From JAJEBT01 sp965214975 (GTDB lineage: Bacteria > Pseudomonadota > Alphaproteobacteria > MPNO01 > UBA830), in NCBI GenBank assembly GCA_965214975.1, contig OZ244055.1, forward strand, positions 186,001 to 250,000: DNA of 64,000 nucleotides, given 5' to 3'. The notes below the pieces were generated by a model. That model saw only the letters and a program-made list of their open reading frames with translations, was not told where the DNA came from and ran no database searches. This document shows, piece after piece, positions 9,083 through 17,804 of this stretch. Numbering within the stretch: position 1 is the stretch's first letter; each line of letters begins with the position of its first letter. A program made the translations under genes and the position numbers.

Positions 9083-10420
9083 TTGCAAGTTCCTCAGGGG
9101 TTTCCGTTTTCCCGTGACGGGAGGCGGCGGTCGGACCTGTCCGATGAATGCGTCGATGCCCTTGTGGAGACGGCGCGTTCCCTGGAAGGCAACGGGAAGT
9201 CGCGGGAAGAGGGCGGCATCGCGCTTCCGCCCCCGGTCGCCGAGGCGATCCGATCCGAATTCGGCGGGAGCGCCGGTACGCTCGCCGCTGAAATCCGGCG
9301 CTGCTTCGGAATCGGCGAAACCCGCGCGCTGGTTCGCAGGGGCCGGACGACCGCGGCACGCGTCGTCATGCGGCGCCGGGTTTCAGACCACGCGGGCATG
9401 GTGGAGCACGGGATTTCCCTGGGCCGCAGATCCGGGTTCCGGACCGTGGTCCCGGCCGAGGTGCCGATCCCGGTCGATTTCGAAGATGACGATGGTGGAT
9501 CGGGCATGCATTGGCGTCATTGGCATCGCGAATCGTCCTCGCTGAACGGGAAAGCGGACAGCGCTTCCCGAAAACTCCTGGCTCGGGACTTTCTGTCCTT
9601 TGTCGGCGATGCGGCAAGCCCCTCCATGATCGGCCCCCTGCATTTGCCGGCCTACTACCTGCCCGCCGACCGAACCGGCGTGATGCACGCCCATGGCGTG
9701 GTCGTCAGCGCCCTGATCGCGGGCGCTGCCGGTGCGGGTCTTCATCCCGCCGCCCGTGCGCCGACGCTCTCCGGGGTGGTGGCGGATTTCCTCGAACAGC
9801 TTCTCGAGGTCGACCGGATCGGGTTCGCCCGCCGGAAGACCGGGCGGGATTTCGGCGAGAGCATCGAGAACGGCATTCTCGCAGGATCGGTGCGCATCGA
9901 CCGACCGGCCCCCATCGGATATCCGCGCTTCGTCTACCGGCCGCGCGGATGGAAAGACGACCTGGGACTGGCGAACGCGTCCTCGATGGTTTCGGAGCTT
10001 GCGCCGGTGGTCCTGTATCTTCGTCACGTGATCGAGCCCGGCAGCGTGCTGATCGTCGAGGAACCGGAGTCGCACCTGCACCCGGAAATGCAGGTCGCGT
10101 TGACGCGCCAACTCGCTGCGCTCGTCAGGGAAGGCATCCGGGTCATCGTCACCACGCACAGCGAATGGATGCTTGAAGAACTGGCCGGCATCGTGCGGCG
10201 CTCGGAACTCTCCAGGGCCGAACGCGGCGACCGCATCGCACTGCGCCCCGACCAGGTGGGCACATGGCTGTTCGAGCCGAAGCGGCGGCCCAGGGGCTCG
10301 GTCGTCAGGGAAAGCCGTCTCGACGACTCCGGTCTGTATCCCTCGGGCCACGATGACGTGGCACGTGCGCTGCACAACGACTGGGCCGGCATCGTGAGTC
10401 GCATCGGGGCCGCCTCGTGA
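9083..10420 (+). pseudogene. Second copy of the AAA ATPase, lacking the Walker A region
   Basis: From about 9104 onward the sequence is a diverged duplicate of 3185-4496. The reading frame stays open for over 430 codons and retains VLIVEEPESHLHP, TTHSEWMLEEL and the same C-terminus. The first roughly 70 residues, including Walker A, are gone, and only TTG 9083 can serve as a start, without a convincing RBS. The partner gene survives as a stub, GTG 10417 to TGA 10437 (six codons). Many differences from the first copy look conservative. It may be a dead duplicate, or a nucleotide-blind paralogue translated from an internal codon. Confidence 0.75.
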
Positions 10421-10437
10421 CGGCGCTGGCGGCGTGA
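10417..10437 (+). pseudogene. Six-codon stub of the lost ExK partner gene of the second ATPase copy
   Basis: The GTGA overlap seen at 4493 is repeated here, and the first codons GTG ACG GCG CTG are identical to the start of the intact partner gene. Then TGA follows at 10435 and no further similarity is seen. The duplication therefore once reached into the partner gene, and its remainder was deleted. Confidence 0.7.
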
Positions 10438-10718
10438 CGGACGAGCCGCGAATCCGTCTCCGGAGCGGTCAACGCCCGGAAAACGGGGTCGTTCCCGCGA
10501 ATCATCGGCTCTCGAGCGCCCGCGGCGCCGAAGCCGACGCCACGAAGTGTCGGAACCGTCCAGTTCGGCCGTGCCCGACGAGCGCTTCCCCGGCGACCCC
10601 TCGCCCGTCGCCGCAATTTCCGCTGCGCAAGCTCCTGGCCGGTTCGCCGCAGGCGCGGTCCCGGGCGGCATTCGGGCGTCCCCGATGCTCGGCGCTCCGT
10701 CGGGCGGGCGGCTCCGGC

Positions 10719-10853
10719 GTTGCGGAGATCCTGGCGCGCCACGACGGCGATGCCTTCCAGGCCGTCCACGCGGCCCGGTTCGAGGAGGCGGTCCATGTCC
10801 CGCACGCTTTCCGGAAGAGGGCACGGCGGGACGCGAAGACTCCGAGACAGTAG
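10719..10853 (+). pseudogene. C-terminal remnant of a HigB/phage Gp49-like (RelE superfamily) toxin
   Basis: The translation EILARHDGDAFQAVHAARFEEAVHVPHAFRKRARRDAKTPRQ follows the conserved end of Gp49-like HigB toxins (EIR...GAFRV.YVA.F..AVYVLHAF.KK..KTP). Residues such as V/Y in VYV are replaced (VHV, VHA), and the N-terminal half cannot be read in one frame. An intact antitoxin-like gene follows 73 bp downstream, the usual toxin-antitoxin order. I judge the toxin inactivated. Confidence 0.6.
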
Positions 10854-10926
10854 ACTGCCCTGGTCCGGTGCCGCCCGCGGGCCGCCGAGCGGCACTGCAG
10901 GGACATGCATCGTGGAGGCTGAAGCC

Positions 10927-11265
10927 ATGAACACCGCCGATCCGGTCGTCGAACGCGGCAGCGGCAACGTCTTCGCGGACCTCGGATTTCCCGATGCCGA
11001 CACCCGCCTGCTGAAGGCGGAGCTTGTCGGCCGCATCGACGCCATCCTCCGTCGTCGCGGCGTCACCCGGACCGAGGCCGCACGCCTGCTTGGCCTGTCC
11101 CGGCCAGACGTCTCGCGGCTCCTGCGGGGCGACTTTCGCGAGCACTCGCTCGAACGATTGCTGCGCCTCCTGACAACGCTCGGATCGGATATCGACATCG
11201 TCATCCGCAGTCCGCGCCCGGACACCGCCAGCCGATTGCGCGTTACCGCCGCCGACACCGCCTGA
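10927..11265 (+). CDS. XRE-family helix-turn-helix protein, orphan HigA-type antitoxin
   Basis: 112 residues. The HTH is evident at about residues 38-65: RRRGVTRTEAARLLGLSRPDVSRLLRGDF, followed by SLERLLRLLTTLGSDIDIVI, the C-terminal pattern of HigA2-like antitoxins that pair with Gp49-type toxins. RBS GTGGAGG lies 8-13 bases before the ATG. The toxin upstream is degenerate, so the protein may persist as a stand-alone DNA-binding regulator. Location next to two broken defence operons fits an eroding island. Confidence 0.82.
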   Translation: MNTADPVVERGSGNVFADLGFPDADTRLLKAELVGRIDAILRRRGVTRTEAARLLGLSRPDVSRLLRGDFREHSLERLLRLLTTLGSDIDIVIRSPRPDTASRLRVTAADTA

Positions 11266-11648
11266 CGCCGCCACGCAGCCGCGCCCGGGAGACGTCTCGC
11301 CAGCCCTGGGTCCGCCGCCGGGGGCATGGGCTGTCGGCCTGCCGCGCGCGAACTCTCCGGCAGCCTCGGCCTTGCCGGGCCCGGAGCGCGCCGGACCCGG
11401 GGAACCGCTCGAGCTGGTGCGCGACTTCACCTGCGACGAGGACCGGTGCAGGGCGCACGCGCGCCACATGCCCCGCAATCTCTCCTGCACGGGCAACGCG
11501 ACCATCGCCATTCCCCGCGCCGGCGCCGGCATCGGTCGGCGCGGCGCCGCCCGACCGCTGGCGGCGCCCGCCAGGGCCGTGATAGACTCCGTCGCGGTTC
11601 CGCCGGACGTTCTCCCCCGCCTTTCCCCGCTCCAGAAACCGGACCCCC
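11266..11648. other. 383-bp intergenic stretch before fhs
   Basis: No gene is visible. GTGATAGACTCC at about 11579-11590 has a TAGACT hexamer that could be a -10 element for fhs, but I find no convincing -35 at the right distance. No terminator-like stem with a T-run is apparent. Confidence 0.4.
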
Positions 11649-13328
11649 ATGAGCGACCATCCGAGCGACATCGAGATCGCGCGCGCCGCGAAGACCCTTC
11701 CGATCGCCGAGGTCGCCGCCGGGCTCGGCGTTCCCGCCGACGCCCTCCGCCTCCACGGCTCCGACAAGGCCAAGCTCGACCTCGGTTTCGTCGCCGGCCT
11801 CGAAAGCCGCCCGGCGGGGCGCCTGGTCCTCGTGACCGCGATCACGCCGACGCCGGCCGGGGAGGGCAAGACCACCACCACCGTCGGACTCGGGGACGGG
11901 CTCGCCCGCATCGGCAAGCGGGCGGCGATCTGCATCCGCGAGCCGTCCCTCGGCCCGTGCTTCGGCATGAAGGGCGGCGCCGCCGGCGGCGGCCGCGCCC
12001 AGGTCGTGCCGATGGAGGACATCAACCTCCACTTCACCGGGGACATGCACGCCATCGGCGCCGCCCACAACCTGCTGGCGGCGATGATCGACAACCACGT
12101 CCACTGGGGCAACGCGCTCGACCTCGACACGCGGCGCATCGACTGGCGGCGCGTGGTCGATCTCAACGACCGCTCGTTGCGCGGCGTCGTCACCGGACTC
12201 GGGGGCGTCGCCAACGGCTTCTCCCGCGAGACCGGCTTCGACATCACCGTGGCGTCGGAGATCATGGCCGTGTTCTGCCTCTCCGCCTCCCTCGGGGAGC
12301 TCGAACGCCGGCTCGGCGACATGATCGTCGGGAGAACCCGGACCCGGGCCCCGGTGACCGCGCGGGAACTGGAGGCCGACGGCGCGATGACCGTCCTGCT
12401 GCGCGACGCGCTGATGCCCAACCTCGTGCAGACCCTCGAGAACGTGCCGGCCTTCGTCCACGGCGGGCCGTTCGCCAACATCGCCCATGGCTGCAACTCC
12501 GTCATGGCCACCGGCGCCGCGCTCCGGCTCGCCGACTACGTGGTGACGGAGGCCGGTTTCGGGGCGGATCTCGGCGGCGAGAAATTCTTCGACATCAAGT
12601 GCCGCAAGGCCGGCCTCGAACCCCGGGCCGCGGTCGTCGTCGCCACCGCGCGCGCGCTCAAGATGCATGGCGGCGTCGCCCGGGACGGCCTCGGCCGCGA
12701 GAACGCCGACGCGGTTTCCGCGGGGCTCGCCAACCTGCGCCGGCACGTCGAGAACGTCCGGCGCTTCGGCGTGCCGCCGATCGTCGCGGTCAACCGCTTC
12801 ACCGGGGACACCGACGCCGAGATCGCGAGAATCGGGGACGGCCTCGCCGACATGGACGTCCCCGTCGTCACGTGCACGCACTGGTCCGACGGCGGCGCCG
12901 GCGCCGAGGAGCTCGCCCGCCGGGTCGTCGAGGTCGCCGAGGCCGGAGGGGCGGATTTCGCGCCGCTCTATCCCGACGGGCTGGGGCTGTTCGACAAGAT
13001 CGAGACGATCTCGCGCGAGATCTACCGGGCGCGGGCGGCCGAGGCGCCGGCCGGCGTCCGCGACCAGCTCGGCCGCTGGGAGGACGAGGGCCGCGGCCGC
13101 CTTCCGGTGTGCATGGCCAAGACCCAGTTCAGCTTCTCCGTCGACCCCGGCCTCAAGGGCGCTCCCGAGGACCACGTCGTGCCGGTGCGCGAGGTGCGCC
13201 TGTCGGCCGGCGCGGAGTTCGTGGTCGCGGTCTGCGGCGACGTCATGACCATGCCCGGCCTGCCGCGCGTGCCCGCGGCGAACGCGATCGGGCTCGACGC
13301 CGACGGCCGGGTGCGCGGCCTGTTCTGA
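11649..13328 (+). CDS. fhs: Formate--tetrahydrofolate ligase
   Basis: 559 residues, full family length. It makes 10-formyl-THF from formate, THF and ATP in the cytoplasm. The P-loop-like motif TPTPAGEGKTTTTVGL (about 60-75), the conserved REPSLGPCFGMKGGAAGGG (about 97-115), NLHFTGDMHAI, NHVHWGN and the C-terminal MPGLPRVPAANAI are all present. The start ATG 11649 lies 5 bases after a weak purine stretch. It stands alone, with MFS downstream separated by a 57-bp gap. Nothing unusual in the protein. Confidence 0.96.
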   Translation: MSDHPSDIEIARAAKTLPIAEVAAGLGVPADALRLHGSDKAKLDLGFVAGLESRPAGRLVLVTAITPTPAGEGKTTTTVGLGDGLARIGKRAAICIREPSLGPCFGMKGGAAGGGRAQVVPMEDINLHFTGDMHAIGAAHNLLAAMIDNHVHWGNALDLDTRRIDWRRVVDLNDRSLRGVVTGLGGVANGFSRETGFDITVASEIMAVFCLSASLGELERRLGDMIVGRTRTRAPVTARELEADGAMTVLLRDALMPNLVQTLENVPAFVHGGPFANIAHGCNSVMATGAALRLADYVVTEAGFGADLGGEKFFDIKCRKAGLEPRAAVVVATARALKMHGGVARDGLGRENADAVSAGLANLRRHVENVRRFGVPPIVAVNRFTGDTDAEIARIGDGLADMDVPVVTCTHWSDGGAGAEELARRVVEVAEAGGADFAPLYPDGLGLFDKIETISREIYRARAAEAPAGVRDQLGRWEDEGRGRLPVCMAKTQFSFSVDPGLKGAPEDHVVPVREVRLSAGAEFVVAVCGDVMTMPGLPRVPAANAIGLDADGRVRGLF

Positions 13329-13385
13329 GACCGCGGGCGCGGCGCCGGAACCCGTCGGCGCCCCGCGGCCCGGATCCCGCCGACC

Positions 13386-14618
13386 ATGGCTCCCGCCCCC
13401 GCGTCCCCGACGGCTCCGGGCCCCGCCCCGCACCCCTACCGCTGGGTCATGCTGGCGGGGCTGTGGCTGCTCTACTTCTCCTTCGCGGTGTCGATGCTGT
13501 CGGTGGCGCCCCTGGTCTACGTCGTGATGGCCGAGCTCGGCATGAACCGCGGCGAGATGGGCATGGTGCTGGCGGCATGGCAGTTCACCTACATTCTCTC
13601 GTCCCTGCCCTGCGGCAGCCTGATGGACCGTTTCGGCCCGCGCTGGATGATGTTCGTCGCGTCCCTGGTCATCGCGGCGTCGGTGATGCTGCGCGGCCTC
13701 GCCGTCGATCACTGGACGCTGCTGCTCGCGGTCATGGTGTTCGGCCTCGGGGGCCCGCTGATCTCGTCGGGCGCGCCCAAGGTCGTCGACCAGTGGTTCT
13801 CCGGCAGCGAGCGCGGCCTCGCGCTCGGCGTCTACTTCACCGGCAACGGCTGCGGCAGCATCTTCGCGGTCGCGCTCACCAACGGCTTCGTCCTCCCCGC
13901 CGTCGGCGGCGACTGGCGCGACGTGATGTTCGCCTATGCCGGCATGATCGCGCTCACCGGTCTCGTCTGGCTCGCCATCGGCTCCCATCCGAGAAGCCGC
14001 GGCCTCGCGGCCGGGGGCGGGGAGAGGCTGCCCATGCTCCGCCTGTTCGTGCTGCTGGTCCGGGATCCGGTCGTGCGCGTCGTGCTGCTGATGGGGCTCC
14101 TGATCCTGTTCTACGTCCACGGCACCTACCACTGGATGCCCGACCTGCTGCGGAGCTACGGCATGACGCCGACCGCGGCGGGGTACTGGTCGGCGCTGCC
14201 GACGCTCTTCGGCATGGGCGCCTCGCTCGCGATCCCCCGCCTCGCGACGCCCGAGCGGCGTTTCGGGATCCTGTTCGCGCTGTTCGCGAGCGCCGGGCTC
14301 GCGACGGTGCTGGTCTGGACCGCCTGGGAGCCGCTGCTCGCCGCCGGGCTCGTGCTCCAGGGCGTGTGCCGCGGCGCGATGACGACCGTCGTGCTGCTCT
14401 ACCTGATGGACAACGAGACCAGCGGAAGCCGCATCGGGACCGCGAGCGGGCTGTTCTTCTCGGTCGGCGAGATCGGCGGCGTGCTCGGCCCGGTGTCCAT
14501 GGGCGCCGTCGCCCACTGGACCGGGGATTTCGACGCGTCGCTGTTCATGATGACCGGCATCGCGGCGCTTCTGGTTCTGGTGCTGCTGCGTCTGCGCGCG
14601 GTGCGCGCGGACGCGTGA
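13386..14618 (+). CDS. Major facilitator superfamily transporter
   Basis: 410 residues with about twelve hydrophobic segments. The loop 2-3 motif appears as GSLMDRFGPRWMM (about 76-88), a good MFS signature A (G.LaDRfGrr). The N-terminus is cytoplasmic and Pro-rich before the first helix (WVMLAGLWLLYFSFAV). Arrangement resembles NNP/oxalate-formate-type porters of the CynX/NarK sort, so a small organic anion is possible; the substrate is not readable from the sequence. It follows fhs by 57 bp. Confidence 0.88.
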   Translation: MAPAPASPTAPGPAPHPYRWVMLAGLWLLYFSFAVSMLSVAPLVYVVMAELGMNRGEMGMVLAAWQFTYILSSLPCGSLMDRFGPRWMMFVASLVIAASVMLRGLAVDHWTLLLAVMVFGLGGPLISSGAPKVVDQWFSGSERGLALGVYFTGNGCGSIFAVALTNGFVLPAVGGDWRDVMFAYAGMIALTGLVWLAIGSHPRSRGLAAGGGERLPMLRLFVLLVRDPVVRVVLLMGLLILFYVHGTYHWMPDLLRSYGMTPTAAGYWSALPTLFGMGASLAIPRLATPERRFGILFALFASAGLATVLVWTAWEPLLAAGLVLQGVCRGAMTTVVLLYLMDNETSGSRIGTASGLFFSVGEIGGVLGPVSMGAVAHWTGDFDASLFMMTGIAALLVLVLLRLRAVRADA

Positions 14619-14851
14619 GGCCCCCGGCTTCCGTCGGCCCGTCCCCGGCGTCCCCGGTTCGCCCGGGCCCGCCCGTCCCCGCTCCGGCCGGACGGCGGAG
14701 CGGCCGCGGTCCGGCGGGCGGCCGCCCGCCGGACCGGAGCCCGAAGGGCGGGGGAGTCTCCGTTGCGCCGCGGGCCCGCCGGAACCCCGCGCCTTGCGGC
14801 CGGCCGGACGAGGCGGTATTCAGGACGGCGGATTTCCGGAGGACGCGCGGC

Positions 14852-17173
14852 ATGACGAAGTTCGGCGTGGGGCAGGGCGTGCCCCGCTGGGAGGATCCGC
14901 GCCTGCTGCGCGGCGGCGGGCGGTACTCGGACGATCTCAACCGCCCGCGCCAGGTCTGGGGCCACGTGCTGCGGTCGCCGCACGCCAACGCCCGGATCGA
15001 CGCCGTCGACACCGCCGCCGCCGAGGCGGCGCCCGGCGTGCTCGGCGTCTGGACCGGCGAGGACTACGCCGCCTCCGGGCTCGGGAACCTGCCCTGCGTC
15101 GTTCCGCGCCAGAAGCCCGACGGCTCGCCGATGTTCACCCCGCCCAACGCCCCGCTCCGCCTCGGGGCCGTGAAGATGGTCGGCGACCCCGTGGCCTGGA
15201 TCGTCGCCGACACCCCGGACCGGGCCCGCGACGCCGCCGAGCTGGTCGAGGTCGCCTACACCCCGCTTCCCTCGGTGACCGCCACCGCCGACGCGCTCGC
15301 CGACGGCGCCGCGGCGGTGTGGGACGAGGCGCCCGGCAACGTCTGTTTCGTCTTCGAGCTCGGCGACGGCGACGGGGCCGACAGGGCCTTCGCCGAGGCC
15401 GCCCACGTCGCCCGCGTCGACCTCGCGATCTCGCGCGTTTCCGTCGCCCCCATGGAGCCGCGGGCCTGCATCGGCGAGTACGACCGCTTCGAGGACCGCT
15501 ACACGCTCCGCACGGGCACCCAGGGGCCCCACGGCGTCCGCCAGGCGCTCGCCGGGCCGGTCTTCGGGATTCCGCAGAACCGGCTCCGCGTCGTGTCGGA
15601 GGACATGGGCGGCGCCTTCGGGATGCGCTCGTGCCCCTACCCGGAAAACGTCCTCTGCCTGTGGACCGCCAGGCTCCTCGACCGGCCCGTCAAGTGGACC
15701 GGCGACCGCACCGAATCGTTCCAGTCCGACGACCAGGCGCGCGACAACCTGTCCGCCGTCGAGCTCGCGCTCGACGCCGACGGCGCGTTCCTCGCCCTCC
15801 GGGTCTCGACGGTCGCCAATCTCGGCGCCTACCTCACCCTCCTCGGACCCCACTCCTCGACCAACAATCTCGGGTCGCTGTCCAACACCTACCGCACGCC
15901 GGTCATCCACACCCGCGTCACCGGCGTGTTCACCAACACCAACTCCACCGGCCCCTACCGCGGGGCCGGGCGGCCGGAGGCCGTCTACTGCGTCGAGCGG
16001 GTGATCGACGTCGCGGCGCGCGAGCTCGGGATCGACCCGGCCGAGCTGCGGCGGCGCAACCTGATCCCGCCGGTCTCGGAGCCCTGGGCCACCGGCTTCC
16101 TGTTCACCTACGATTCCGGCGAGTTCGAGGCCAACATGAACCGCGCCCTCGGGATGATCGACTACGCCGGGTTCGAGGGGCGCCGCCGGCGGGCCGCCGA
16201 CCGCGGCCTGCTCCGGGGCATCGGCATGGCGAACTGCATCGAGCAGTCGGCGGGCGGCCCGCCCGAATGGGCGCAGCTCCGCATCGACGCCTCGGGCGCG
16301 GCGACCCTGGTCATGGGCACCCACAACCACGGCCAGGGCCACGAGACGGTCTTCCGCCAGATGCTGTCCGACGCGCTCGGCCTCGAATTCGAGCAGGTCC
16401 GCATCGCCCAGGGCGATTCCGACGTCGCGATCATGGGAACCGGCACCTTCGGCTCGCGCTCGTCCGGCGTCGGCGGGGCGTCCGTCAGGCTCGCCGCGGA
16501 GAGGATCGTCGAGAAGTGCCGGCCCCTCGTCGCCCACCATCTCGAGGCGGCGCCCGAGGACATCGAGTTCGCCGACGGCGCGTTCTCCGTCGCCGGCACC
16601 GACCGCTCGATGACGCTCGCCGACGCCGCCCGGCACGCCCACGACTTCATGACCGCCCCGCCCGGCTTCGAGCTCGGCCTCGACGAGTGGGCGGCGTGGT
16701 CGCCGCCGGCCCCGACCTTCCCCAACGGCAGCCACGTCTGCGAGGTCGAGATCGACCCCGAGACCGGGGCCGCGCGCATCGTCCGCTACTGCATGGTCGA
16801 CGACGTCGGCACGATCCTCAACCCGCTGCTGCTTGCGGGCCAGATCCACGGCGGCGCGGCCCAGGGTCTCGGGCAGATCCTGTGCGAGAACATGGCCTGG
16901 GAACGCGGCTCGGGCCAGGTGGTCTCGGGGTCGTTCATGGACTACGCGATGCCGCGCGCCGAGGACTGCCCGAGTTTCGAGACCGGCGAGAACGTGGTGC
17001 CGAGTCCCACCAACCCCATGGGCGTCAAGGGCGCGGGCGAGGCCGGCTGCGTCGGGGCGATGCCCGCGGTGATGAACGCCGTGTGCGACGCGCTCGCGCC
17101 GCTCGGCGCCGGCGCCGTCGACATGCCCGCGAGCCCGGCCCGGATCTGGGAGGCGGTCCGGGCGGCCGCGTGA
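14852..17173 (+). CDS. Xanthine dehydrogenase-family molybdopterin-binding subunit (CoxL-like, form II)
   Basis: 773 residues. The start MTKFGVGQGVPRWEDPRLLRG is that of CO dehydrogenase/aldehyde oxidase large subunits. Mo-cofactor region: GPYRGAGRPEAVYC matches the form II pattern AYRGAGR, not the AYRCSFR of genuine form I CO dehydrogenases, so CO oxidation should not be assumed. GVKGAGEAGCVGA near the C-terminus contains the catalytic Glu motif. The start is the ATG at 14852, before the conserved N-terminus. The medium (FAD) and small (2Fe-2S) subunits expected for a working enzyme are not beside it; only a coxG-like gene follows. Confidence 0.93.
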   Translation: MTKFGVGQGVPRWEDPRLLRGGGRYSDDLNRPRQVWGHVLRSPHANARIDAVDTAAAEAAPGVLGVWTGEDYAASGLGNLPCVVPRQKPDGSPMFTPPNAPLRLGAVKMVGDPVAWIVADTPDRARDAAELVEVAYTPLPSVTATADALADGAAAVWDEAPGNVCFVFELGDGDGADRAFAEAAHVARVDLAISRVSVAPMEPRACIGEYDRFEDRYTLRTGTQGPHGVRQALAGPVFGIPQNRLRVVSEDMGGAFGMRSCPYPENVLCLWTARLLDRPVKWTGDRTESFQSDDQARDNLSAVELALDADGAFLALRVSTVANLGAYLTLLGPHSSTNNLGSLSNTYRTPVIHTRVTGVFTNTNSTGPYRGAGRPEAVYCVERVIDVAARELGIDPAELRRRNLIPPVSEPWATGFLFTYDSGEFEANMNRALGMIDYAGFEGRRRRAADRGLLRGIGMANCIEQSAGGPPEWAQLRIDASGAATLVMGTHNHGQGHETVFRQMLSDALGLEFEQVRIAQGDSDVAIMGTGTFGSRSSGVGGASVRLAAERIVEKCRPLVAHHLEAAPEDIEFADGAFSVAGTDRSMTLADAARHAHDFMTAPPGFELGLDEWAAWSPPAPTFPNGSHVCEVEIDPETGAARIVRYCMVDDVGTILNPLLLAGQIHGGAAQGLGQILCENMAWERGSGQVVSGSFMDYAMPRAEDCPSFETGENVVPSPTNPMGVKGAGEAGCVGAMPAVMNAVCDALAPLGAGAVDMPASPARIWEAVRAAA

Positions 17174-17191
17174 CGGGGAGGGCGCGGGGAC

Positions 17192-17767
17192 ATGGAGATC
17201 GAGAACGGCTTCGAGGTGCCGCTGCCGCCGGACCGGGCGTGGGCGACGCTCATGGACGTCGAGCGTGTCGCGCCGTGCATGCCGGGCGCGGAGCTGACGG
17301 AAGTCGTCGACGACCGCAGTTTCCGGGGCAAGGTCTCGGTGCGGCTCGGCCCCGTGGCGCTGACCTTCGACGGCGAGGCGGCGTTCGAGGAGGTCGACGA
17401 GGCCGCGCGCACGGCGCGGATCCGGGCCAGGGGCGCCGACGCCAAGGGACGCGGCGGCGCCCAGGCGCTGGTCGCGTTCCGGCTCGAACCCTCCGACGCC
17501 GGCTCCAGGGTGACCATCCGCACCGATCTGCAGCTGTCGGGGCCGGTGGCCCAGTACGGCCGCGGCGTCGGCATGATCCGGGATCTCGCGGGCCGCATCG
17601 TCGGGCAGTTCGCCGACAATCTCGCGGCCGCGATCGAGGCCGGGGAGGCGGACGCCGCCGACGGCCCGGCCGCCGCCGCGCCGGCCGACGTCGGCGGCAT
17701 GGCGCTTTCGGCGCTCTGGAACCGGATCCTCGGCTGGCTCCGGGGGCTGTTCGGCGCCCGTTCCTGA
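17192..17767 (+). CDS. coxG: CoxG-like SRPBCC family protein with C-terminal membrane segment
   Basis: 191 residues, 18 bp downstream of the CoxL-like gene. The SRPBCC/START-like domain (EIENGFEVPLPPDRAWATLMDVERVAPCMPGAEL ... GKVSVRLGPVALTFDGEAAFEE) is that of CoxG/YuzA-type proteins. The end, ALSALWNRILGWLRGLFGARS, is a short amphipathic or membrane helix. CoxG proteins help recruit CO dehydrogenase-type enzymes to the membrane (family knowledge). RBS GGGAGGGCG precedes ATG. Its pairing with CoxL supports a membrane-attached molybdo-hydroxylase. Confidence 0.88.
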   Translation: MEIENGFEVPLPPDRAWATLMDVERVAPCMPGAELTEVVDDRSFRGKVSVRLGPVALTFDGEAAFEEVDEAARTARIRARGADAKGRGGAQALVAFRLEPSDAGSRVTIRTDLQLSGPVAQYGRGVGMIRDLAGRIVGQFADNLAAAIEAGEADAADGPAAAAPADVGGMALSALWNRILGWLRGLFGARS

Positions 17768-17804
17768 GCTTCCGGCGGCGCGGCCGCCGCGCCGCCCGCC
17801 CCCG

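Noticed and set aside
11372..14516. Very long open frames on both strands across fhs and the MFS gene
   Set aside because: They are GC-bias shadows of fhs and the transporter: Arg/Pro/Gly-rich, with no domain, while the fhs and MFS frames show conserved motifs throughout.
14852..17173. Genuine CO dehydrogenase (form I)
   Set aside because: The active-site loop is PYRGAGR rather than AYRCSFR and the other subunits are absent, so CO oxidation is not supported.
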